This document shows, in pieces, positions 18,410 through 28,750 of a stretch of 64,000 nt of DNA. Made by a program: the position numbers and the translations under genes. Under the pieces are notes generated by a model. It saw only the letters and a program-made list of their open reading frames with translations. It was not told the origin of the DNA and made no database searches. The stretch covers positions 19,420,912 through 19,484,911 of the forward strand of contig NC_092675.1 in assembly GCF_964355755.1 (NCBI RefSeq), read 5' to 3'. Every line of letters begins with the position of its first letter. Positions within the stretch are counted from its first letter, which is position 1. Source of the DNA: Antedon mediterranea. Taxonomy: Eukaryota > Echinodermata > Crinoidea > Comatulida > Antedonidae.

Positions 18410-18487
18410 TGAAAACAGGAAGGTATTACCTCCCTGCTAAAAAAGTGCGTAGACATTAATTTAAGGTGTTTTTTGTATGTAATTTAG

Positions 18488-18718
18488 GATGATTTAGATA
18501 AAGAAGATCATTATCTGCTTGGAAAAACAGACAACTTAATTGAGATGGCGCAGGCACTTCATGACGCGCACGTAGCAAGTCCTGAGAGTTTTTCATCACC
18601 CGTAGCGTCATCAACTCCCGTCTCTAGTGGAAACAGTTCATCACAGCCAACATGGTCGTGTACACTATCAAACGGAAGTTACGTAACAGAGTCGGTGCCC
18701 ACAGTAAACACAACGTAA
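18488..18718 (+). CDS. Exon 2 (terminal) of the small Ser-rich protein gene
   Basis: 77 codons from the acceptor TGTAATTTAG| to TAA at 18,716-18,718. Joined in phase 0 to exon 1 (7,627-7,734), it gives a 112-residue protein. The junction continues a charged helix: ...KDLLQRL|DDLDKEDHYLLGKTD, then NLIEMAQALHDAH, followed by a Ser/Thr/Pro-rich tail (SPESFSSPVASSTPVSS) ending VNTT. No signal peptide or membrane segment. The layout (basic Ser-rich N-terminus, short amphipathic helix, disordered tail) suggests a small adaptor or coiled-coil-interacting protein, but I do not recognise the family. Ongoing reading frame, consensus acceptor and codon character support it; it could instead be the last exon of a longer, differently spliced gene. 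Confidence 0.6.
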   Translation, partial: DDLDKEDHYLLGKTDNLIEMAQALHDAHVASPESFSSPVASSTPVSSGNSSSQPTWSCTLSNGSYVTESVPTVNTT

Positions 18719-19672
18719 AAGACTGGACACGATTGCAGCATTGTATGGCAATAACTGTAACGGTTTCGCACCGCCCAGGCCTACCTGATGGATTACAGAA
18801 ATAATTGCGATCATGATATGCTTACTTCAGGAGGAGTATATTACAACAATGTAATATAGGTGGAGTTTTTTCGCCATCGAGCAACCCCTTGTGTATCGTT
18901 TTAAATGTAATATATTAATTTGCATGGGAAAGAAGATTATACGAATATTAACTGTTAAACTAAAAAGTTTTCTTGTACATAATGAACGAACAAATTCTTT
19001 ATAATAGTATATTCTAATACAAAATCTATGCAAGAGACATATTTTGAATTACCAACTATCAAAAATGAAAATAATAACTTTATTGTGTATTTTTATTGCA
19101 TTTCTTTGAATTTTCTGTGAAAATCGTTCTGTACGTTATATATTGTTTTGTGTGCTGAGTTAGTATCTAAGTTTATGCTTATATTTAATGTCATAATGTG
19201 TTCTTTGTAGAACTTAAATATTGTAAACAATACTGTGCTATCATCATATTATGTCTAATGTAATATTTCATGTGATTCTTAAACAAAGCAATATTTTATT
19301 TATTTTGTTGGTGCAATTTAATAATAGAGAATATATCTATCTATCTAATGTTTATTTTGTTTAAGTCATTTTCAACAAATAAAATACAACGAACAATTAT
19401 TTTGATATGCCTAATTTAAAAGGAACAAATGTACGTTTCGTTTTTATATAGATTTACTTATGATTCGTACAGACTTGAAAAATAAGCTTTGAAATTGGCT
19501 TAATATGGTTTATTAATAAATTTAGAAAAACTTTTTTCTGATACCCAATGCAATGTTATTTCACTTTACCGTTTGAATGCTTTTACCTGGTTTCATTCAT
19601 CCTAGTAATCGATAGAGAATGTTACTTTCAGTGTTTTTCCTGCATATTTTACGTTACGCTACAGCTTGGTTC
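18719..19672. other. 3' untranslated/intergenic sequence, no further gene
   Basis: AT-rich. AATAAA-type signals occur near 19,378, which would give a 3' UTR of about 0.65 kb for the split small gene. The minus open frame at 18,827-19,033 has no domain. Confidence 0.4.
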
Positions 19673-19870
19673 CCACTAGCGACGCAACGTAAGAAAATGT
19701 TTTTCCGATTGTGTTTTTCCCCGCCTGCGTGAAATCAAACCTGTAATATTTTCAGCATTGATGCGTCGTCGGTTCCCACTTGTGATTACGTAATATAACA
19801 CTTTGCGTCAATACGCCGTAACGTTCCGTAACGTTGTATGTAACGTTGTATCGCAAGTGGGAACCATGCT
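19673..19870. mobile_element. Family A MITE
   Basis: The left end AGCTTGGTTCCCACTAGCGA is mirrored by AAGTGGGAACCATGCT on the right. GACGCAACGTAAG and CGTAACGTTGTATCGC lie inside the arms, and the core holds TTCCCACTTGTGATTACG. A 69-codon minus frame spanning it is an artefact. Confidence 0.55.
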
Positions 19871-20430
19871 TAACGACTGGACAACCGTTTACGTAATATA
19901 ACCGATAACAATAAAAAGCAACAACGAAGAATGTAGGCGGCCAGATAGTCAGATGAAACATCTTACATCATTACGCAGTAACACCGGTAAGTTACATCAT
20001 GGAAATATATACCTCCATTATTACATTGTCATTGATAAATTAACTCCTGTTCTGTGGGTGAAATATCACTATTGGTGAAGTATAATGTTAAAAGTAATGC
20101 TAGGCTAGATAGCCGATCAGATCATAAAGCCTGTTGGGGGTGTGATCTACACAGTGCTTTCAATGTATTGTTTCGGCTATTCGGGGCTACGTGAACAGGT
20201 TAAACACATCTTAGCTTATTAGTCGGGCTTTTGGTGATCCAATGGGAGCGTACAACTATACCATCATTGGACATTTTCTTCAGTTATTTGGAATAATGGA
20301 ATGCAAGTATAAAATGGGTGATTTTATATGATAAACTATATATATATTTACGTGAATGTAGAGATAGTAAAGATCCAACTGTATCTGGACGATTGTGTTT
20401 GTGTTCGCACTGAGAAAAATATATTTAAAC
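19871..20430. other. No gene seen
   Basis: AT-rich intergenic sequence with no exon-like frame or repeat recognised. Confidence 0.4.
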
Positions 20431-20439
20431 ACAATAGGC

Positions 20440-20590
20440 ATAGAAATTAATTGTAAACCGCCGCCCGGTGATATACTGAAATTTAATTAATTAATGAGGA
20501 AATTTGTGAGAATGAGAAAATTCGCCCAACAGAGATTCGAACCCGGACCTTCTGCTTGATATACAACTAGAATCATCCATTCAAAATACC
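20440..20590 (-). mobile_element. tRNA-derived SINE fragment
   Basis: On the minus strand GGTCCGGGTTCGAATCTCTG contains a B-box-like word, preceded by a tRNA-like half. The body (GTGAGAATGAGAAAA, GGTGATATACTGAAA on the plus strand) recurs at 28,665-28,750, which shows it is dispersed. Confidence 0.5.
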
Positions 20591-20687
20591 ATTTGACTGA
20601 AACATACATTTATTCAATGAGATATTTTGTTTAGGTCTACGCATAGTTGTGACAATGAAGTTCACTATAATTCTCTGGTCGGTAACG

Positions 20688-21030
20688 GGACGATTCGGCC
20701 CTGAGACGATTCGGCCCTGAGACGATTCGGCCCTGAGACGATTCTGCCCTGAGACGATTCTGCCCTAAGACGATTCTGCCCTAAGACGATTCTGCCCTAA
20801 GACGATTCTGTCCTAAGACGATTCTGTCCTAAGACGATTCTGCCCTAAGACGATTCTGCCCTAAGACGATTCTGCCCTAAGACGATTCTGCCCTAAGACG
20901 ATTCTGCCCTAAGACGATTCGGCCCTAAGACGATTCGGCCCTAAGACGATTCGGCCCGGGACGTTTCGGCCCGGGACGTTTCGGCCCGGGACGATTCGTC
21001 CCTGAGACGATTCGTCCCTGAGACGATTCA
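20688..21030. repeat. 15-16-bp minisatellite, unit GACGATTCGGCCCTAA
   Basis: About 21 tandem units of GACGATTC(G/T)GCCCT(A/G)A. Variant units cluster: CTGA units at the left, TCTGCCCTAA units in the middle and 15-bp GACGTTTCGGCCCGG units at the right. The minus frame encodes a repetitive peptide and is not a gene. Confidence 0.95.
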
Positions 21031-22660
21031 GCACACTTAAATTTATCGGCTTTGATATGCATTTTATAAGCATAAAATAAGCTTTTTCCCCCAAACTTTA
21101 TTTTCAGAGAGACGATAGGGTAGTACTACTAGGAATAAAGATGCAATAAAGCAAACATTTTGAAAACATTGTCGAAAATGATCTACTCAAGGCAATCAAA
21201 CAACTGGTCTCCTTTACGCGAAAATTATTAGCCTTGTTCATCCCCCATAGAGCGCCCTCTCTTTCGTCACACATTTCGGTTGTCTTGCGCTTGTCATCCG
21301 TTCGATGTATTATTCCCTTTTTTCGCAAGTTTTCCTCCTGAAACAGTTGTTTTTTCAAGGGACAGATCTTCTTCTTCTAATTATTTTTATATTTTAGTTC
21401 ATTTAGGCGTAGTTTTGAAGTTTTTGTAAATATGCATTATAAATACTGTGACATACTGTTACAAAATAAAGACACTGTGTGTTAAACAAGACTAAAATAA
21501 TCGGTGAAACATGAGTCAAATGTAAACTAATCGGTCGATATTTAACAATTTATTAATACAAATACATGAAAAATGTCTATATTATATAGATGTACAGAAA
21601 TGTATATATGTGTATTAACGTCCTTAAATCAACTTAACTGTCGGTCTAATAAAAATTATAAGTGAAGTGCTCAGAAACTCATCGAAATACTTAAATAAAA
21701 AGTACAGAGGACGTGCTATTGTTGAGCCCATATAGAAGCTACAGATATAGCTCAAGATTTGTGTGACGTCACCAATATATTGATTTTACTGAAAATCATG
21801 GTATGTTGGTAGCATAATATAGCTGTTCCAGACGATTGCTTAACACTTGTAGACTTTATCATGCAAATTTTGCAAGTAATTGTTGTTATAATATATAATG
21901 ATAACATATATTTATTTTACTGGCCATTTTCATAAGGGGAAAACCACCCACCGTAGCCTGTAGGATATACCCGCTCTCCCCCACCCCCCCTCCTAAACAC
22001 TGCACACACAATTAATATTATCTTAAGTCTACCCTTGCATCCTCAACATACAGTATGTTGAAATCGTCATATTAGAAACTAAATAGCTTAATATTATCAT
22101 GGTGGAATCATGATACTGTATTACCAAGCATGTTTATTTATTGCTTAGAATCAAGCCTGAATAATCATACGTAATTGTATTATTCTGGGAAATGGTGCTT
22201 ATTGTCCAATTATTTCCCGAACGCCTTCGTGTTATGACGTAACGTTCAGGAGTTAATTCGTTTGGTTATCTCTCATAACACGATTATAACAGAAGTTAAT
22301 CTTCCCTTGATTGTATTATGTGCGTTAAATCCAACAAATAATGAATTATTTTACTAACTCTACTCTACTATCAAAGCAATATTGCCTTGATACAGTACAT
22401 ATATTTTCAAAGGATAAGATAAATATGGTCAGAGACGGCGGTCAATGCAAAATTGTCAAAGTAGGTGGCAGGCGAGTGATCTTCTGAGAGACGGTCACTT
22501 CCGCCGATAAACAGATATAGATACTAAATACGAATAATATGTCACTAATTCAATTGGTAATAAATTAAAATCACATTAAAATTCATTATTATTTTCCATA
22601 ATTTATAGCATTGCGAGGTAATAATATACATATTCAACTGTATTTTTGAGATGCAATGAT
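21031..22660. other. No gene seen
   Basis: Mostly AT-rich, with a C-rich patch near 21,980. An 84-codon minus frame at 21,104-21,358 shows no domain. The right end probably holds the 3' UTR and poly(A) signals (TTTATT on the plus strand at about 22,661 and 22,682) of the LURAP1-like gene. Confidence 0.4.
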
Positions 22661-22751
22661 TTATTTTCAGGAAAATAACAGTTTATTACACTATACACGT
22701 TTTTACACTAGTTCAATGTTTATTATTATCTGTACTCTGCTTATTATTACG

Positions 22752-23339
22752 TCATAACGCATAGCAGGTTTTATCGGAAATTTCGTTTAACTTTAACGTT
22801 TCGTTGTATTTGCTTGCAAGGACATTATGTTCCGTACTGGATACTGAATTCGCAATGATTATACCAGATGATGACTTTCTTCGTTTATGACCAGTTCTAG
22901 CACTTCGAAAATGACTGAATTCACTAATTTCACCCACGCTACTTCGGCGTCGGTTGAGGTAGGCCTCTGGATGCATCAAGTCCGGCTTCGTAGATTCAGT
23001 TGAACCACTTGGCTTCCCGTACCACCCAAGTGCATAGTGACTGGACGTTGACGATGTAGTTCGATCTGATCCCCCCGCCTTGAGCAAATTCTGCAAACTA
23101 ACTTTGGATTCGTAAAGAGAAAGAAGTTCTCGAGAACCTGATTGATTTCTTTTATGTTTCCATTTTTGGTGAAGTAAGTTGCCTGATGGGCTAAGATGAT
23201 CTCTAGAAGAGTAAGCCATAGACTCGCATGAGTTTGCAAGCTCGCTACAATATTCTTGAACCCATTTTATCTCCTCTATACCGTCATGTATGTACATAAA
23301 CTGTTGCATAAGTTTGCCATCTGACTCTTTTATTTCCGC
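22752..23339 (-). CDS. Terminal exon of a LURAP1/FAM89-like leucine-rich adaptor gene
   Basis: 195 codons after an acceptor (TTGTTGCAG|GCGGAAATA, AG at 23,341-23,340), ending at the stop at 22,752. The exon opens with the most conserved part of the family: AEIKESDGKLMQQFMYIHD then GIEEIKWVQEYC. This parallels the pattern R..D..(L)LRQL..(I/L)NEGIE..(R/K)W..EE of vertebrate LURAP1, LURAP1L and FAM89 (compared from memory). The remainder is Ser-rich, with basic phospho-site-like clusters RRRSSVGE and HKRRKSSSG. In vertebrates LURAP1 is a cytoplasmic adaptor linking MRCK and MYO18A in actomyosin control; transferring that role here is inference. Joins exon 26,114-26,560 in phase 0. AATAAA-type signals lie 60-90 bp past the stop. 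Confidence 0.75.
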   Translation of the reverse strand, partial: AEIKESDGKLMQQFMYIHDGIEEIKWVQEYCSELANSCESMAYSSRDHLSPSGNLLHQKWKHKRNQSGSRELLSLYESKVSLQNLLKAGGSDRTTSSTSSHYALGWYGKPSGSTESTKPDLMHPEAYLNRRRSSVGEISEFSHFRSARTGHKRRKSSSGIIIANSVSSTEHNVLASKYNETLKLNEISDKTCYAL

Positions 23340-26113
23340 CTGCAACAAAGTAAAGGAACAAGTCAACATATAGGCTTAAGCAACAAATACATATACATAT
23401 ACATAAAGTAACTAGACATTGTCTCTGTCCCTAATATGTATAAACGCGATGGCATAATTTCTGAATTAAAAAAAAAGACGTATGAACTTATCGGGACTAA
23501 CAGATAAACACCAAAGGTCTATCGAAATGTGAATACTCCCCTAAAAAGTGCATTCACGTGTTGTCTGGTTGGCACGCGATTTGTTACACTTGATTTGGCC
23601 CAGTCGCTCGTTCAACTGCGACTAATAACCACCATTCCGTTTCATAAATCACCGTGAGGAATCGAATATTTCTTTTTTTTTTATTGCATAATTAATTTAA
23701 GACTGTATAAAATAAGAGCTTTGAGAGTGGCATTTGTCTGAGTGGAGTACACAAATTATCAACAATGGTTTTCAAACTCAAAGGCTTTTTAGTCAGTGAA
23801 TCCAATAAATAGCACTATGCATAGGCCTATCTGTAACAAATCATCAAATCAAAGCGATGTTTTTTAATGTCTTTAATAGTAGTGTACATGAGGTTTTTGT
23901 ATAAAATCCCCGTATAAATAAATGTTACTGGCGTGGATTTGGATAATAAGTCTAGAACTTTCCAATTATTAAGGATGTAGTGTAGAACAGTACAAGGGGT
24001 CAGGTTGTTACAATGGAACTAGCTTCTACAACTGTGATAGACAATATTTATGTTCAGGGGTGAACAAGTGTTATCTTAAAGCGATACTTGGTGAGTCGCT
24101 GATTCATAGTCCTGGTATTCTGATCATAAAGGTTAATAGCTCAAACTGTATTCATTGACGGGTAAAACACGTTTTACAATACAGTACAATTACACTTACA
24201 TTTACTAGTTCCACACAGTGATTGTCTGTTTGTTTCATTTTTTAACTTCTGCGTTATGAAAGGGATAACATAATTTTTGATAGTGTATTAATATAGAGTC
24301 ACACCAGAATTGAAACGGCATAATACTTTCGAAGCGAAGGAAATTATTATTGGACATAAAAAGTGTTTTCTATAATACCTGTAGGACGAAGATTAGATTG
24401 TTTTTTTTTTAAACCAAAGAGCCCTCGAATTCTTCTAAATGCATCCTCCAACCTGTTATGTTGATGGACATACATATAATAGCGATTGTCACTACTTTCT
24501 ATATTCATTGTTTTGACATGACATGTTTATTGAATGTTTAAACAGAAATGACACTTAAGCATACTAATTGATATTTTAAACCAATGTCTATTCTACAATA
24601 ATTAGTATCATGTTCTATTGGTTAGTATCAGTTAGAATTCTATAGTCAATTTTATACTTTTGTATTTGTGTTTACAATTAAGTAGAACACAATTTGTTAT
24701 AGCATGAATTTGTATTAGCATACATGGTGATCCATACATTTTATAAACGGTGTTTATTTTTCTGAAATTAATAAGACAACAAACATACTTGGGCATACGT
24801 GTTTTTCTTTTTGTAGCGATGATCCATGCAAAATGTATATATACGAAATTGTTTTGTTTACAATAGGCCGAATAATAAGTTTAGCGTGAAACTTGTTAAT
24901 GTTATTTAAAAGTACTGTAATGACCTTTTCGATGATATGCAATAGTTATCGTTTACCCAACGTCAAATTAGAAATGTTCGGATTTAACGTCATAACCTAA
25001 AAATAACATCCGCAATAGTATGAAATCAATTGAAACAAAACGTTTGGTAATGTTTAAGGAGAGTAATTAAGTATACTCCCTTTCTCTGGTAATGAATATG
25101 CGATATATCAAACATATAATTTCCAACGGGGAATTCCCTAAACTTATGTCATACTTAAACGTTGTACTAATGATTTGTATTTCTTTAAATACAATGTACA
25201 GACAAAATGTAAACAACAGGCGAATCATGTAAATGTGTGTGGCCAGACTAAATAGATCAAAGTCCTCGATCATAATATAGTGATTATTCAAAGAATATAA
25301 CCATTTGTTTGCGAGTATAATCAATCGTAAATGTTAACGTTCATTTTATGACTAAATGTACAGGATGGTATATACCATTAGTACCAGTCATTAGGCGGTA
25401 GGAGGTAATGTCCATAAATATTCAGAGAATTGCAATAGGCCTACTATACTATACGGTATTACAAGAAAATAATGTAACTTGGTGGTACAATGTGTTGTAC
25501 GTGCTCATTCATGTTTGCATATAGTTTTCACTTATAACATATAACATGACAGATATGGTTGATGGATGTGACAAATTTGAAGTACTGTATTTGATAGGCC
25601 TATATATTTGAACTATTGTTAACAAAAAAAAACACTTAATACTATAGGCATACAGTATATTTAAATTCTAAACACAAAACTATGATCGGTCTTATGTTTA
25701 TGCATGCGCGAATTATCTTTGACGTTTTGATCTATTTGATAATTTTCAAAACGAATCGAAACGTCAAATACTCAATAAATGATCTTCCTCCTTATTTATT
25801 TGGAGTTACGTTTATCTGAAATTATTCAAGTGGATCTTATGGTATGTGACTATTACGTCACATACCATTTTTTCACTCGATTCTGCAGCTGTCAGTAGAT
25901 AGATTCTGATTGACTATCGCAAGTCATCTAGATACTGTACAGCCAAACTCGTATCTCGGATGATTTGCGATCTGTCAGTTAGACTTTATTTACTGACAGA
26001 TGCAGGATCGGGTCTTTTACTACTAACATGTTACTTTTACCACGGCGATGGGCCACTATTTGTAATATTAACTGTTTTAGTATGATACCTAATTAGAATA
26101 TATTTCCACTTAC
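23340..26113 (-). other. 2.77-kb intron of the LURAP1-like gene
   Basis: Bounded by ATA|GTAAGT at the 5' side (26,113) and TTGTTGCAG at the 3' side (23,340). No ORF of note inside. Near the 5' end are two perfect hairpins: ATGGTATGTGAC/GTCACATACCAT (25,839-25,868) and ATCTGTCAGT/ACTGACAGAT (25,970-26,001). Confidence 0.65.
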
Positions 26114-26560
26114 TATCATATGTTTTATCTTCTTTAGTTTGTTGTTAATTTCTTGTATTCGGCCATTCTCTTTTTGTACTGTAGCACATTCATCTATCGA
26201 TTGAACGTTGTCATTCTTGTCAAAATGCAGTTGCTTAGCATCACGACCAACAAACTCATCAGACTCGTCGTTTAGGCCTATGCCAAGAATAATACCCGAA
26301 TCTTTGCTTCCTTCTTTGCTGAAATTCGTTTGAGATCGTTCCTTATCCGCCATTTCTTCCTCTTCTTGAAAGTTCCTGGGGCCACAGACAGCGGCTGGTA
26401 AAAGACTTGGCGGAATCGGTCCAATCTTCATCTCCACTTCTCGTATAAGATCAGCAATGTAACTTTCATCGTTGGACGATTGAGAGACGTAAATCGGCGG
26501 TACACCATCTTCTTCCATCGTCATTTCTAATATCGGTTGCCTTCGTCTAGGTTTTGTTAT
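26114..26560 (-). CDS. Internal exon of the LURAP1/FAM89-like gene
   Basis: 149 codons in phase 0 between the acceptor TTCTTTTCAG|ATAACAAAA (AG at 26,562-26,561) and donor ATGATA|GTAAGT. The peptide starts ITKPRRRQP, has an acidic stretch NFQEEEEMADKE and a predicted helix ENGRIQEINNKLKKIKHMI that runs straight into AEIKESDGKLMQQ of the next exon, forming one coiled coil of about 45 residues across the splice junction. The N-terminal part (MTMEEDGVPPIYVSQSS, MKIGPIPPSLLPAAV) was not matched to a known domain. The ATG usually picked at 26,584 is upstream of the acceptor and is not expected to be used; the true start is in an unfound exon to the right. Confidence 0.7.
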
Positions 26561-27519
26561 CTGAAAAGAACAAACAAGAAACATTGATGACGTCTAGGCT
26601 TATAAAGGCCTCAACCACTACATGAGTGACAAGATGTATAGTTTGCAATGTACGCTCAGAAATTGAACTTGTTAAAAACTGACGTAGAAAAAAAATACAA
26701 TAAAGTGATTTTAATGTTCACACCATAAATATATTTCACCTCATGTGCCATCATTTACTCTTAAAATTGGTTCCTATTTTGGCGTCACGCAGCGACCAAT
26801 CACAAGCGACGATCCATCGCGTCGTGATTGATCAAGTTGCGTTGAGTCTAGTTGTAACCAACACGAATGGAGATACAATCGCATGCACTTCGGTATCATT
26901 ATGATATACCAGATTTCTATATCGCTTTGATCTTACATAATTCCTGATCATTGTTGTACAAATTGTTGGTGTAACATGATACTATACCACGACATATCCA
27001 GTCTAACCGCATCAACTAATTTTCCAGCTAAGCGAAATATCATAATAGTTAAGTTATGCTAATCGATATAAAATAATACTTCAAAATGTTTACAATAGGC
27101 ATGGAAGTGTTAAATGCAAGGTGATTTACCCCTATGCCAACGTCATCATCAATGCTTCGAGGTGTTAATACCAGATTGAGTTGAGCTCTTTTAAGGTGTG
27201 AGGTTAACAAGCACGCTATTTAGCGCTTCGATGACTGCAATTAAATTTCTATTAAACGCTACTGATCCAAGTTACACGATGCTGAGTTAATTAACTTGCA
27301 AAACAAGAGATACAGCTGCCAGTATACGATAGCCCATGGAAAAATAATACTCATTATTTATGGAAACGTATTTTATATCTCTAGGCACATGTGACCAAGG
27401 ATTATAAATAGTAAATCAATCACTGACCTAGGTACTGCAGGTGGTAATCCCCCTGATACAGGAGGATATTTTGTGCCGATTCACCAGGGTAATCCCTACT
27501 CGTCTCAAATTATTAACTG
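26561..27519. other. Upstream intron or intergenic sequence of the LURAP1-like gene
   Basis: No 5' exon could be placed. Contains a MITE relic (26,766-26,861). Confidence 0.4.
26766..26861. mobile_element. Short relic of a family A MITE
   Basis: ATTGGTTCCTATTTTGGCGT and GTTGTAACCAAC form the ends; ACCAATCACAAGCGACGATC and GTCGTGATTGATCAAG are the family core. Confidence 0.45.
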
Positions 27520-27665
27520 GGTAAACTGTGTACACTGAATCTACGGTTTTAATTGTTATCCAAGAGGACTTGTTCTACCAGGAACGAGTCGGCCTCGAAC
27601 CCATGCCAATATTGTTGGCTCTTTAGGTACGGTAAACAGTGCCCCTGCCTTAACCGACCATTCGA
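27520..27665 (-). mobile_element. tRNA-derived SINE fragment
   Basis: On the minus strand TGGTCGGTTAAGGC resembles an A box and GGGTTCGAGGCC a B box, about 50 bp apart, as in tRNA heads of SINEs, followed by ACTCGTTCCTGGTAGAACAA. The spacing is wider than in a tRNA, so it is not a tRNA gene. Confidence 0.5.
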
Positions 27666-28589
27666 CTTAATAAAATGAACCATTCAGTTGTTTACAATAT
27701 TAATGTCATAACCAGTGTTACATTTATCCCAATGATAATGATACAACTATGTCGGTAGGCCTATGCACAGTAAACGCCGTTTTATACTTAATCATTTCAC
27801 TGTATTTAACATACTTCAGTTTGGTATATGGTAAATTGGTTCCACAATAAAGAGTGAAATGTGCTCAATCAATAATCAAAAAGAGTAAATGTGTAAAACC
27901 TAAAAGATAACGATAAACAACAAGCATGCTAAATTGACCACTATTAAGCCGTCGAAAAAAATGTTTAAAATTGTAAAATTTAGAACAGTTCATTGAAATT
28001 GAGAAAGCAAACCGAAACCTGTATTAATATCACGCTTCTTGGAACGCTAATAGTTACTGGTTGTTAATGTACCATAGATCGTATGATTACGATTATTATA
28101 TGTATACTTCTTTTATTTATACCGTTTTTATAATACAAACAGGCTGTGGTTTATTATAGGAATTTGTAATAAACACAACCAAATATTTACTGTTTTTATA
28201 CAATGTGGTTATTTGCATGATTATAGGCCCACGTGCAACAAAACTGCTTTTAAGCTAACCATTTCCATTGTTACATTTAACATGCTTGCTTACTGTATTA
28301 ATTGGTAACTACAACACATTCGGTAGTATGTATGGCATACAATACTAACCAACACATTCCCTAATGTGGTTAAGAATTTCACATTTACGAGTTTCTGGTA
28401 ATCCTAATAATTGGAATCACATGACACTCACTCGCACACACAATATTACAATTAAAACCTTAAACACAGGCATTTTACCGAATATTTGTAAAACCAAATA
28501 CCACAAACACACATATAGGCCTACAATTTAACATTAAATAAACTAAACTAAACTAATGACACGTTTTTGGAAAGCAATGTGAAATTAAC
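27666..28589. other. No gene seen
   Basis: AT-rich intergenic or intronic sequence without supported exons. Confidence 0.4.
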
Positions 28590-28626
28590 GGCAATTAATA
28601 TATATATATATATATATATATAATTA
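28590..28626. repeat. (TA)n microsatellite
   Basis: Run of TATATA around 28,598-28,622, next to a SINE copy. Confidence 0.8.
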
Positions 28627-28664
28627 TATTATACCGTACACACAACAGGCAAAGAACATAAATT

Positions 28665-28750
28665 ATAAACCGTCCAGTGATATACTGAAAATGTATTAAT
28701 TAATTTGAAACGATAAGATGAGGAAATCTGTGAGAATGAGAAAAAGTCGT
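28665..28750 (-). mobile_element. Second fragment of the 20,440 SINE family
   Basis: Shares AAACCGTCCAGTGATATACTGAAA and GAGGAAATCTGTGAGAATGAG-type words with 20,450-20,525, ending just before the tRNA-like part. Confidence 0.5.

Larger units (their letters stand above)
7983..18410 (-). repeat. Tandem array of about 59 tRNA-Glu(TTC) units, period about 180 bp
   Basis: Each unit is a 72-bp minus-strand tRNA-Glu plus a spacer of about 105-108 bp holding GCATATGCATGGAGCATAC, a TAGACTGTACATTAAT block and a TACAGTATACAATAGGCCTA block. Spacers fall into classes (GAAGTTGTATTTAAC versus GAGGTGTATTTAAC, CTGGATAG versus GTGGATAG) that alternate, giving 180, 180 and 177-bp steps. Most units have TTTTT just 3' of the tRNA on the minus strand, a Pol III terminator. 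Edge units (7,983-8,213 and 17,879-18,410) are the most degraded, as expected where unequal exchange does not homogenise array ends. Confidence 0.95.
7735..18487 (+). other. 10.75-kb intron of the small gene, filled by a minus-strand tRNA-Glu array
   Basis: The donor is GTAAGT at 7,735 and the acceptor TGTAATTTAG ends at 18,487, both phase 0. Only about 250 bp at the 5' end and 75 bp at the 3' end are not tRNA repeat. Pol II transcription of the host gene would therefore run head-on against every Pol III unit in the array. The intron is inferred from splice consensus and reading frame only. Confidence 0.55.

Noticed and set aside
7983-18410. CRISPR array interpretation of the regular repeat-spacer pattern
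   Set aside because: The repeats are 72-bp tRNA-Glu genes with A and B boxes and terminators, and the spacers are themselves repeats.
21104-21358. 84-codon minus ORF
   Set aside because: No motif, no splice context, AT-rich surroundings; chance frame likely.
27520-27665. Independent tRNA gene
   Set aside because: A- and B-box-like words are too far apart and no cloverleaf or 7-bp acceptor is visible; a SINE head fits better.
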